DNA of 64,000 nucleotides from Phycisphaerae bacterium (GTDB lineage Bacteria; Planctomycetota; Phycisphaerae; Sedimentisphaerales; Anaerohalosphaeraceae), in NCBI GenBank assembly GCA_018052735.1, contig JAGPMT010000001.1, positions 1 through 64,000 on the forward strand. Direction: 5' to 3'. How positions within the stretch are numbered: position 1 is the first letter of the stretch; the number at the start of each line of letters is the position of its first letter. Shown in pieces: positions 16,872 through 26,100 of this stretch. The notes below the pieces were generated by a model that saw only the letters and a list, made by a program, of their open reading frames with translations, searched no databases and was not told where the DNA came from. A program made the translations under genes and the position numbers.

Positions 16872-17456
16872 CAATAGGTCCTGAATAAAAGCTATTCCAA
16901 TTTTTCAGATCAAACATCCAGCACTTCTTTGCAATTTATGCTCCCTGCAATAACAGGAAATATTTACGTTTCCAGATGAAAATTACCGCTCGTTATTTTA
17001 TCACCATTTGATTTCTTCTTCCATAAAAAAAAGACCATTTTACTTATATCCTTTCATGAAATATTTTATTTTTATGTAATATATTTTATCTCCAAACTGC
17101 CATAACTACATTATATTCTCATATCCGCTTATATATAAAGTATTTACAGTATATCAAAATGTAACATTATAATGACATTTTCTTGTAAATATTATTTGTT
17201 AATTGAATATATAGGCTTTTATATTCTCAAAAAAACCATATATTGACACTAAATACAATGTGTATTTACAAAACACAGGAAACAAGACGCCCCTTTACAT
17301 ATATCGTAAGTTATTATATAAAAATCGGTTATAGATTATTACATATGATATATTTTTATTTTTTCATGAAATTAAAAAAATATATTTGAAAAATGTTGTT
17401 CTTTGGCCTACTCTAATGGGGTTATTGTTCTTAAACAGCATAAGCGGAATAGCCAA
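16872..17456. promoter_or_regulatory. AT-rich divergent control region between lyase operon and LacI gene
   Basis: 585 bases, far richer in A and T than either flank, with no gene. Inside are TTGACA (17243-17248) with a possible TACAAA 18 bases on, reading toward the LacI gene; the perfect palindrome TAAATACA-ATG-TGTATTTA (17250-17268) overlapping it; and an inverted repeat AAAATGT/ACATTTT (17156-17162 and 17175-17181). The position between the two divergent genes suggests operator function. Confidence 0.6.
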
Positions 17457-18461
17457 ATGAACATATCCAATGTTGCCAAAATAGCAGGAGTTTCAAACGC
17501 TACTGTTTCACGGGTAATGCGCGGCAGTCCAAATGTTAAGCCAGCCACGGTCATGCGGGTAAAAAATGCCATAAAATACCTCGGTTATACACCAAAAACT
17601 CGAAACCGCCGGCCGGCCGGCAAAGGCTCCAAAAGCTGTTTTCCCAAAGGATTGGTTGGAGTCGTTGTATATCCGGACTCGGTCGGTGAAACCTCCTCGC
17701 CGATTCAAATCGCCGTCATTTCGAGCATTGAAAAAAAACTCCGCGATCAAGGGGCGTCCATGATTCATTCTCAGATTATTGACAGTCTGCCTCCTTTGAT
17801 TGACCGCGGTTTGATTGATGCTATGATTGCTGTCTATTGGCCGACGTCTCTGATTAACCGATTTGAAGATGTTCTCCGCCACCAAATTCTAACCGTGTTT
17901 GTAGGCACAGAATCAGCCGATCAGTGGGGGGACCATATTCACAGCAACAATAAAAGCATCGGAATTCTGGCGGCTCAATACCTGTTAACCAAAGGGTGCA
18001 GAAAATTGTGCTATATCGGCTACAAAGGCCACAGCGCCAATATCGATCGGCACAAGGGATTTGCTGACACCGTGAAATCCGACAAGAGAGACCTGATGGC
18101 GTTTGCGCTGCCCGATTTATACAATTTGGACGAGATGACATCGGTCGTTGAGCGGATGTGCCAAGAGGGGCTGCCGGATGGAATTTTTGTATTTGACGAC
18201 AACTGGCTCAGCAAACTCTACCCGCTGTTTCAGCAGAAGTTCGGTCCCCGCTTTTATGATATCCGGCTAATCGGCTGCAATAATGAAGAGGCATATCTGA
18301 GCGGGCTGCACCCGCAGCCGGCCACTATTGACATCAATCCGCGGATCATCGCCGAGCATGCCGTCCGGCAGCTGAAATGGCGCTGTGAGAACCGCAGTGA
18401 TCCTTCCCAGACAATCATCCGCATCGAGCCGACCTTGGTTCTGCCCAATAATGAACGATAA
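17457..18461 (+). CDS. LacI-family transcriptional regulator
   Basis: The N-terminal helix-turn-helix and hinge are clear: MNISNVAKIAGVSNATVSRV, then VMRVKNAIKYLGYTPKTRNRR. A periplasmic-binding-protein-like sensor domain follows (DSVGETSSPIQIAVISSIEKKL, LTKGCRKLCYIGYKGHS, DGIFVFDDNW, GCNNEEAYLSGLHPQPATIDI). I chose the ATG at 17457 because it places the HTH at residue 2; an upstream start at 17403 would add an unusual extension. It is transcribed away from the heparinase-GH3-SSS operon and toward the convergent GH28-like gene. It is a paralogue of the regulator at 34516-35604; both share CNNE-xxxLxGLHPxPATID near the C-terminus. The effector is presumably a sugar. Confidence 0.9.
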   Translation: MNISNVAKIAGVSNATVSRVMRGSPNVKPATVMRVKNAIKYLGYTPKTRNRRPAGKGSKSCFPKGLVGVVVYPDSVGETSSPIQIAVISSIEKKLRDQGASMIHSQIIDSLPPLIDRGLIDAMIAVYWPTSLINRFEDVLRHQILTVFVGTESADQWGDHIHSNNKSIGILAAQYLLTKGCRKLCYIGYKGHSANIDRHKGFADTVKSDKRDLMAFALPDLYNLDEMTSVVERMCQEGLPDGIFVFDDNWLSKLYPLFQQKFGPRFYDIRLIGCNNEEAYLSGLHPQPATIDINPRIIAEHAVRQLKWRCENRSDPSQTIIRIEPTLVLPNNER

Positions 18462-18538
18462 ATAAACAGACCGCAGACGGACAGCAGATACCATTCCGGT
18501 TGTGTCCAGTTATGCCGATGCAGCAGCAACAGCTTGGC

Positions 18539-19963
18539 CTACGGCACAGCTGCATCCGTACGGAATTCCACTGCTTCCACATGCTCGCCGACAAAAATGC
18601 CGGCCTTATCGGAGGTAGCAAAATAGGCGGGCTTGCCGGGCATTTGATCCCAAATCAGCCGGCCGTTGATGGTCAGATTCTCGAACACCACGCCGCGGAC
18701 AGTCCGCTGCTCATTATACCCGCTGATGACAGACAGGTTGGCGTGCTGACCGGCGTAGGAGACATTTCGAAACAGGATGTTCTCTATGCCTCTGCCGGGG
18801 GCCTTGGCATATTTGCGGTTAAATGTGACCCGCAGGTTCAGCAGCTGCCCCTGCTGAAAATCTTCAATGCGGACATCTTCAACACGGATGTTTCGAATGA
18901 GGTTTTCATCGGAGGCGTTCATTGCGATGCAGCCCTGATAATTGATCTGCGGCTCATCATGGTTGAGAATATCGATATTCTTCAGCGTTATATTTTCGAT
19001 AACTTCGGGACTGTCGGGGTTGCCGTGGGTGCCTATCATCACCGGATGTGCCACATCAGCCCACAGTGCCGCATTCTGCACCGTTATATTTTGGGCATCT
19101 CCAAAATAGTCCCAGCGGTGGCCGTAAACAGCAATGCAGTCATCGGAATTGCGCAGAAAGACGCCGTCTATCAGCACATCGCTGCAGCTCATCAGGTCAA
19201 TCCCGTCCGTCCAGCCGCGGCTGCTGAAGGATTTGAGATTTCGTATTGTAATCCCCTGCGACTGACCGCCCAAGACGGTATAATGCGAAGGATTAATCAC
19301 ACAGATGCCGTCAATCTCGATATTTTTTGAGAAAGTAATTTCAATCCCGCGATGGGGCTGATACAGCACGCCCCGTCCTGCAATGCGGACATTTTCAACA
19401 GAATCGCATACGAGTTTGCTCTTGACGACTGCGCCGCCGGCCAGATAAACCGTTTTACCGCTGGGCAGCCGGATACTGGAAGCCGATTCGTGAATCCCGG
19501 GGCCAAAGAACAGTGTGTTTGGATCGTTTGGATCCGGCTTGCTGGGCTCAACAGGACCGGCAAAAAGATGCAGATTATTGAAGATATTTCCGTTGACCTC
19601 TATGGCTATATTGCACGGCCGTTGAAGCTTAAACAAAAGCGTTCGGCCTTTTATTTCCGGATGAATTCCATACGAAAGAGGACGAATTCGGGCTGACTGG
19701 ATATCTCCCTGATTATATTCAACGGCTACTTCCGCAGTGCCTGAAAAATCAAAGAAGGCCATGGAAGACCGCTGGGGGTTGTGCATATCGACCTGCACTG
19801 CATAGATGAACAAGCGCCTCCATGGGTTTTCCTGAGTTCGGACCTGCACGGTAAATGCATCATTTGCGGGGATAGTCTCCGGAGCAGGATAAACGACCAG
19901 CGTGTCCGCTGCGGCCATCGCAGAAAGAAAGGCGCCGAAGAATATACATACTACTGATACCAC
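18539..19963 (-). CDS. Secreted GH28-like beta-helix glycosidase
   Basis: An N-terminal signal peptide (VVCIFFGAFLSAMAAA) and a small beta domain precede a right-handed parallel beta helix of the GH28 type. The row GWTDGIDLMSCSDVLIDGVF followed by RNSDDCIAVYGHRWD (about residues 230-265) matches the Asp-bearing core of GH28 (NTDG and DD), while later GHG and RIK motifs are weak. It probably hydrolyses a uronide or galactoside linkage; it could also belong to a sister beta-helix family. The GTG at 19963 is supported by AGGAG 9 bases upstream. It is the last gene of the long leftward operon, 29 bases past GH97. Confidence 0.75.
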   Translation of the reverse strand: MVSVVCIFFGAFLSAMAAADTLVVYPAPETIPANDAFTVQVRTQENPWRRLFIYAVQVDMHNPQRSSMAFFDFSGTAEVAVEYNQGDIQSARIRPLSYGIHPEIKGRTLLFKLQRPCNIAIEVNGNIFNNLHLFAGPVEPSKPDPNDPNTLFFGPGIHESASSIRLPSGKTVYLAGGAVVKSKLVCDSVENVRIAGRGVLYQPHRGIEITFSKNIEIDGICVINPSHYTVLGGQSQGITIRNLKSFSSRGWTDGIDLMSCSDVLIDGVFLRNSDDCIAVYGHRWDYFGDAQNITVQNAALWADVAHPVMIGTHGNPDSPEVIENITLKNIDILNHDEPQINYQGCIAMNASDENLIRNIRVEDVRIEDFQQGQLLNLRVTFNRKYAKAPGRGIENILFRNVSYAGQHANLSVISGYNEQRTVRGVVFENLTINGRLIWDQMPGKPAYFATSDKAGIFVGEHVEAVEFRTDAAVP

Positions 19964-19992
19964 AGGATTCTGCTCCTATTTATAACGAATTT

Positions 19993-21867
19993 TTACGGCA
20001 GAGGTCGGATCCAGACAGCCTGTCCGCCGCCGGCACTCAGCGGCGCATCAATCACAGACTGCTTGTTTACAGGGCGTCGATCGATTCCGACTTTGGTCTT
20101 GGTCATAACCGTCTGATCATCGTAAAAAACAGCGGCAGTGTATGTTTTGTTTGCGTCGAGGAAATGGAGCGGAATTGTCAGTTGCCGCGGCTGGGAATTA
20201 TTGATAGTGCCGATAAACCAGCTGTCGCCGTGCCGGCGGGCGATGACGGCGTACTGGCCGATTTGGCCGTCGATGACTTTGGTTTCATCCCAGACCGTCG
20301 GCACCTGCCGGAAAAACTCAATCTCCGGTTCACCGGCGTACATAGTCGGCCGGTCATACCAGTATATCCACTGCAGGGGGCTGAAGGACACAACTGCCAT
20401 AGCCAGCTGGTGGGCATGTGTGGTTTTCAGACGGCGGTCATAATAGCAGACTGTATAGTCGCCGATGCCTGCGATATACCGTGTAAACGGCAGCGTGCAG
20501 TTATGCTCCGGCGTAGGCATATGCTCATTGCCCCGTATCCCTTCCACTGTCATCAGATTGGGATAGGTGCGGTTGTTGCCGGCTGCCCTGTAGCCGTCAT
20601 GGATATTCAGCATCAGATGATGCTGGGCAGCTTTGGCGACAGTTTCGGTAATCCATTCGCTCTCTGCCTGCGGCCCGACATCAATAAAACCGATTTTTAC
20701 GCCTTTGACGCCCCACTGCTGGTACAGCGGAAAAAGAATGTCGCGCTGCTTTTTGATTTGACGCCGGTCCACATAGACAATCAGACCCACATTGTTTTGG
20801 TTTCCGTAGCGGATGATTTCCTGAATATCGAGGTTGTCTGCCCGAACAGTTGTGGCATCGCCGGTCTGGGCATCTTCGGAGCCGTACCATTTCCAATCCA
20901 AATGGACATACTGCAAGCCGCCTGCAGCTGCAAAATCAATAATGGCCTTGGAATTAGCGGTTGTAAGGGTGGTATCCCGCATCACTTTGCCCGGCCGGAT
21001 CCAGGACGTGTCCTCAAGGGCACACGGAGGATTCAGATTCAGCATCAGATAGTTGCGTTCCAGCAGATCGCCCGGACGCCTGCCCACAACCAGCATCCGC
21101 CACGGGGTACTCTGGCCGGCCTGAAGGGTCACTGTTGAATCATGGCGCTGGTTGGGTGCAGAGGTATTGGAGGTATTTCCACCCAGCGCACTGACCAGCG
21201 CCCCCGGATGACCTTCCAAAGGAGACAGCAGCATGCGGGGATAACTGAAATTGGCGGCCTCTGCCAGCGATGCCCAGAGTCCGTGGGCATACTCAAGCGT
21301 CAGCGGACGCTCACAGTACGGCTCGATATCCGCTGTTTTTGACCGCTTATACTCCCCTTCGGTGCCGTGTTCCTCATATCCCCATGTGCCTTCGGGCAGG
21401 CGGAATTCAGTCCGTTCATCTGGAAAAACAAATGTCTGTGTTTGCTGCTCGGGAAAACAATACCGGAATGCAGCACCCTCATTATACGCTCTGAAGATCA
21501 GCTTCAGCAGGCGTCCTGAGGCATGCTGGAGATCCACTGTCAGTTCTTGATAATAATCCGGGACAATCCGCCGTTCCCCGAATTGGTTAATCCACTGGCT
21601 TTGATGGGTACGCGTCGCGGTTCCGATGACTTCAAAATCTCTGTTGAAATCACCTTGAAAACCCATTCGCGACTCCAGAACAATAGGTTTGCCCAGATAG
21701 TCGATTCGGTACGCTGGAACGCCTGCCTGCTGCAGAATAAAATGGATCTGGAGCTGCTCATCGGGCGATACCGCCGAATATTCAGTCTGACACCAAGCCG
21801 CCGGCCGGCCCAGCAATAATACGAGAAAAATGAAGCATATTGCGAAAATTCTATTTAGCGGATTCAT
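19993..21867 (-). CDS. Glycoside hydrolase family 97 (alpha-glycosidase)
   Basis: GH97 enzymes are calcium-dependent exo alpha-glucosidases or alpha-galactosidases. A signal peptide (FAICFIFLVLLLGRPAAWC) is followed by the N-terminal beta-supersandwich (VSPDEQLQIHF...AYNEGAAFRYCFPEQ...WGYEEHGTEGEY), a TIM barrel (LQYVHLDWKWYGSED, GVKGVKIGFIDVG, LMLNIHDGYRAAGNNRTYPN, TVEGIRGNEH) and a C-terminal beta domain. In the barrel the retaining branch has a nucleophile Asp where this protein shows KIGF, so the inverting (SusB-like, alpha-glucosidase) branch is more likely; this rests on memory of the family. ATG at 21867 has AAAGGA 9 bases upstream. Confidence 0.85.
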   Translation of the reverse strand: MNPLNRIFAICFIFLVLLLGRPAAWCQTEYSAVSPDEQLQIHFILQQAGVPAYRIDYLGKPIVLESRMGFQGDFNRDFEVIGTATRTHQSQWINQFGERRIVPDYYQELTVDLQHASGRLLKLIFRAYNEGAAFRYCFPEQQTQTFVFPDERTEFRLPEGTWGYEEHGTEGEYKRSKTADIEPYCERPLTLEYAHGLWASLAEAANFSYPRMLLSPLEGHPGALVSALGGNTSNTSAPNQRHDSTVTLQAGQSTPWRMLVVGRRPGDLLERNYLMLNLNPPCALEDTSWIRPGKVMRDTTLTTANSKAIIDFAAAGGLQYVHLDWKWYGSEDAQTGDATTVRADNLDIQEIIRYGNQNNVGLIVYVDRRQIKKQRDILFPLYQQWGVKGVKIGFIDVGPQAESEWITETVAKAAQHHLMLNIHDGYRAAGNNRTYPNLMTVEGIRGNEHMPTPEHNCTLPFTRYIAGIGDYTVCYYDRRLKTTHAHQLAMAVVSFSPLQWIYWYDRPTMYAGEPEIEFFRQVPTVWDETKVIDGQIGQYAVIARRHGDSWFIGTINNSQPRQLTIPLHFLDANKTYTAAVFYDDQTVMTKTKVGIDRRPVNKQSVIDAPLSAGGGQAVWIRPLP

Positions 21868-22047
21868 GTTCAACTGTCCTTTCTCTTTTCGTGTTCATTC
21901 GGCAGACTGCTGTTGGGTCATCAAAAACCGCTGTGACGGCGTCGCCGGCACTTGATACGGACTCATTAAAACGCAGCAGTTTTTTGTGCATAAGGACGCA
22001 TGGGTCTCTCTTCTGTCCTGTCCGCAGACAGAGGCCGGCCAGCGGGA

Positions 22048-23091
22048 TTACTTGTCCAGCTGTTCCGATGGTTTCAATACCGCACATCCATACAAACCGC
22101 CTGTGATGCTGCCGTTGTGCCCGTCAAAACGGATGACAACAGATGACTTATTCTTTACCAAATTGTCGGGTATTTCATATTCCACCTCTAAAAATTCTCC
22201 GGGTTTGGGCCGGTCTAATCTCTGAACGGCAATGACTTGTCCGTCCACCAGAATATCAAATATCCGTCCGGAATCACCGCCCCAATAGGTGCACAGCAGT
22301 GTCATTGGAAGCTCCGGCAGAACCTTGAGACGGTATTCAAACCATCCCCCCGGTCCGGCATCTCTCCATGTTCGGCCGTTATTTTCTCCTGTGCGGCTTT
22401 CAGCGCTTTTCATTTCATGTGCTGTTTCGGAATCCGGCTGGCCGATTTGAACAGCATCGATTGTTCTGGCTTTCAAAGCAGCCTGGCGGGCGGCCCGGCG
22501 GGCGGCCTGTTCGGCGCGTGCCTGACGCTGAGCCTGAAGCTGCAGCTGAAGTTTTTCCCAGCCATCCTGATCGGTCAACTGCCAATAAACGGCATATTTG
22601 CAGTTCCACAAACGGTAGTATGGAATCAACTCAACATCGCTGGGCCGGCCTACATTCTCAGTCCCCAACTCCAGCGTCCGGCCTTCCACAGGTTTAATCC
22701 ATTCGTGAGGTTTTCGGCCGTCTGTAACCAGAATGGGGCTGTCGGCAATTTCTTCCTGCGGAAATTCAAACCAGTTGTTCTTTGTATAGATCATCTCACG
22801 GGGGACATTGAGAGGTTCCAGCAGACTGTCCGATTCAAGATCGTGCAGATAATGCTGTGTCCGAAGCATGGCATCTCGAAAGGGTCCTTCCGTCAGCCGG
22901 ACATCCTGCAGTGAAAAAGGTTCGGCCTTAAATTCTATTTTTTCCCGGCCGGAAGGCCATCCATCTGCTGCGAACGCAGCACCAATCATACTCACTGCAA
23001 GTACGGCACAGATTTTACTCATCTTGAAAGAAAATAGGGCTGCAAACACACTGTTGTCAAATCCTGTACACGGTTTACGGATTCTGGACAT
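22048..23091 (-). CDS. GH127-like protein lacking its catalytic barrel
   Basis: The first part after a signal peptide (ICAVLAVSMIGAAFA) reads EPFSLQDVRLTEGPFRDAM..HYLHDLESDSLL, the conserved N-terminus of GH127 beta-L-arabinofuranosidases. After about 30 residues it jumps to DSPILVTDGRKPHEWIKPVEG..VELIPYYRLWNCKYAVYWQL, the segment and DUF4986-like sandwich that normally follow the 350-residue (alpha/alpha)6 barrel. The C-terminal 130 residues match the DUF6805-type domain that ends such proteins. A basic A/R/Q-rich helix (residues 180-210) links them. At 347 residues instead of about 780, the barrel is gone but the frame is open. It is probably a glycan-binding or inactive relative. The ATG at 23091 has AAAGGA; one at 23022 would place the signal peptide at the very start. 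Confidence 0.75.
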   Translation of the reverse strand: MSRIRKPCTGFDNSVFAALFSFKMSKICAVLAVSMIGAAFAADGWPSGREKIEFKAEPFSLQDVRLTEGPFRDAMLRTQHYLHDLESDSLLEPLNVPREMIYTKNNWFEFPQEEIADSPILVTDGRKPHEWIKPVEGRTLELGTENVGRPSDVELIPYYRLWNCKYAVYWQLTDQDGWEKLQLQLQAQRQARAEQAARRAARQAALKARTIDAVQIGQPDSETAHEMKSAESRTGENNGRTWRDAGPGGWFEYRLKVLPELPMTLLCTYWGGDSGRIFDILVDGQVIAVQRLDRPKPGEFLEVEYEIPDNLVKNKSSVVIRFDGHNGSITGGLYGCAVLKPSEQLDK

Positions 23092-23174
23092 ATGGGTTAT
23101 TCCTTTCCCTGGCTTATGCTGATTGTCTGTTTTTACAATGCTGCCCAGCAGTAGAATAGGCTATTTCCTGTAAT

Positions 23175-26100
23175 TTATTTTACTGCTTTTTCATAAAACG
23201 TCCTTTTGCCATTGCTGTATTCGCTGAACTCGACCTGTACCTGGTCTGGGTTGCCATCGAGGTTTTGAAAAGCAAGCACCTGTACCCTGCCGTCTTTCAG
23301 TTCGGTTTTGACCATCTGCCCATCAGAAAGCACAGCGGCAATGACGCTGTCATTCTCATAGGGTTCAATCAGCATGATAAAGCGGGCCTCACTGCCCCGG
23401 CTGCGGAAGCTGACGGTTTTGCGATGATCCGCTGCCGGACCGAGGGGATAGTCGCCCCCGATGACTGCCTTCAATCGGCTGGCATGAAGTCCGCTTAAGT
23501 TCACGCGTATAAGGCCGGGCTCATTGGGCTTTTGAGGATTTGCTCCAACAGCAGAATCGCGGGGTTTTCCGGCAATGCAGATTTTGCCGCCATAATAGTC
23601 TTGGGCAAAATTTTCTGTCGGTATCAGCCCTTCGTATTGAAGCGGCAGCCGGGTGAGAGGAATTTCTTTTCCATCCGCAGTTACAATGACTGCCTCAGCC
23701 CAGAAAATCGTCTTGTTTTTCAGGGAATCGACCCGCGTCTCCAGCTCCAGAACCGTTTTGCCCTCCAAAGCCACATCTATTTGATCGGCCCCCAGAATCC
23801 AAGCGCCGAAGCGTCCCTCTGCCAGCGTCTGTCCATCCGCCCGCACCGCATACCACAGTTTTTTGGCCGTTCCGAGGTTTTCCGGATAATCGGCAACCAT
23901 CATTTCCGCCGTCTGGGGCCACAGCAGATGAACATCCATTTTCAACGGTCCCGGTTCAGATAGGGTACCGCTGCCGCCGGCCTGCGGTCCATCCATTTGG
24001 AACCGGCAGACCGCCGGCGTTTCCACCTGATACCAATCGCAATTGGTAATAAACTGGCCGGCACCGAAAGGATCGGCGCTGAACTGGTCGGTATGATTGC
24101 GAAATACTTTTGCTGCGGCATGAAAATCTTTTAGTCCTTTAATATGAATCAGGTTGTCAAATGTATGTTCCTCACTTCCTTTTAAAAAATCGGCCACTAT
24201 CACATAATCTTGCGTAACCACCATCAGCCGCCGCTGGAGAACCGGTTCGCTGGGCAAGCCCGTATCGCCCTGCGGCCGCGGCACATCGGGTATGGGGAGA
24301 TAACGGGATTCTTTCCAGCTTTTTTCCTGCGGAAATGACTCTCGATAGGGTGTCTGCCCGCCATAAGGGGGATCTATCCATTGACTAGAGGTTTCCGCCG
24401 CCGCTGCCTGGATTTGGCGGCCGGGATAAAATAGCAGCAGTTTTCCTTCAGCCGGCTTCTGCATCCGCTGGTCGACAACCACCATATTGTGCGACACAGA
24501 GGCCTGAACCCACATTTTAAACAGATAGGAATCGTAGCCGTACCAAGCGGCTTCTGTGCTGTAAAAGCTCCTGCCGTACCGCATCAGACTCATTAAGCTG
24601 GCCCGGTCAAAATGGCCGTGATAGCCGCCATGTGTGCCGAACTTCAGAACCGCCTGAATCCGCTGACGGGGCTGCATAGTTTCCGGCTGGGATCGCAGCA
24701 CGGCAAAGCCGGAATTGTCCTGACACACCGAGAAAGCCCACGGGCTCCAATCTGTCTGGGGCAGATTCGGCACCCCATAGAGCAGATTTCGCTTTTTTGC
24801 ATTTCGAATGACAGGGATGTAATTCGGATCACGGTAGAGATAATAGGCCAGCTCCAGACCGGGCGCGGCTTCCTGATGGTCCGAAGCCAAGTCCTTTTCA
24901 GCAGAGTCGTTGCCGGCAAAAAGAACGCCGCGGTAGTCGGCCAGCGGGACCAGTGAATCCCATAAATCCTTGATTGTCCGGTAATTTCGGCGGGAAGGTC
25001 CGTATCTGTCAAACGACATTCCAAGAAACTGATTGTCATTGATCCATGGAGCCAGCAATATTGTACGGCTGTATCGCGGTTCGATAGTCCATCTGTCCAA
25101 CCCCAATCCCCACGGCCGGCAGGCTTGTACTACCATCATTGCGATATTGGCTACAAGGATATTGTAGTTGGGGGCCTGCTCAAAATACGATCCGTCATCC
25201 AGAATGCCGCTTGCCAGCAGATCGCGGAGGCCATGGGGGCCGTTCAAGAAGCGTTCAGCGCGTTCGAAATCCTGAAGTGTCAGACTGCACAGCAGCGCCC
25301 CTGCGCAAAAAGATATCTGGTGGTTATTGCCGTCGCCGGCCTGTAAATCCCAATCGGCAATTTCCAGAAATTTCCGCAGGGTCTTTTCTATCTGCTGATG
25401 GTCGGCAGAAGTCAGCAGCGTACTGTCATAGAGAAGGTCATAAGTTTTGGCAAATTCCTGAAAGAAAAGACCTTCATGGACGCGTCCGGCGTTACAGGCC
25501 CTCTGTGTCTTCAGATACCCCTTGTCGGGATCGGCAAACTGGCGGATCCATGCGACCGCTTTTGCCTCCCATGCCCTGCTGCCGGTCAGTTTCCAAGCAA
25601 CCGCACAGGCAACAGCCCGCTGGGCTTCAGCAAGAGGATAAACATAGCCGGTATCGGAATGAACAGCCGGCACCTGCCAGACGGATGCCTGTTTGCTATA
25701 GTCCGTCAGTGCCTGCTGTGCCCAAGGATAGGCATCGATTTTGGATTTAACCTCATTCCAGCCAGACTCGGTATGCAAAATATAAGGATGAGCCAAATAG
25801 CGGACCGTTGTCAGCTGGACACGCTCAGCCAAGTCTCCTCTGCCGTCAGCAACGGCAGTAATCATATGGGTCTGGCGGCCGCCCGGGGCAACATCGTCAG
25901 TCATCGTAACAGATACAGAAACCATTTCGGAAGCGTGCGGTTCTAACTGCAAAACAAGCGTCGAAAGTTCGGGTTGCAGGGCTTCCCATCCATACGATTC
26001 AGTAAAAAGTCTTATTTGCAGGCGCCGATCTGTTAGATTTTCAGCCGTAAGCCCATATTGAACCGTCTGCCCCGGCTGGCAGGGCTTGGATTTAACAGGG

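Noticed and set aside
21851-22087. Possible small minus-strand gene between the GH127-like and GH97 genes
   Set aside because: It overlaps both neighbours and has no convincing start; the AAAGGA there serves GH97.
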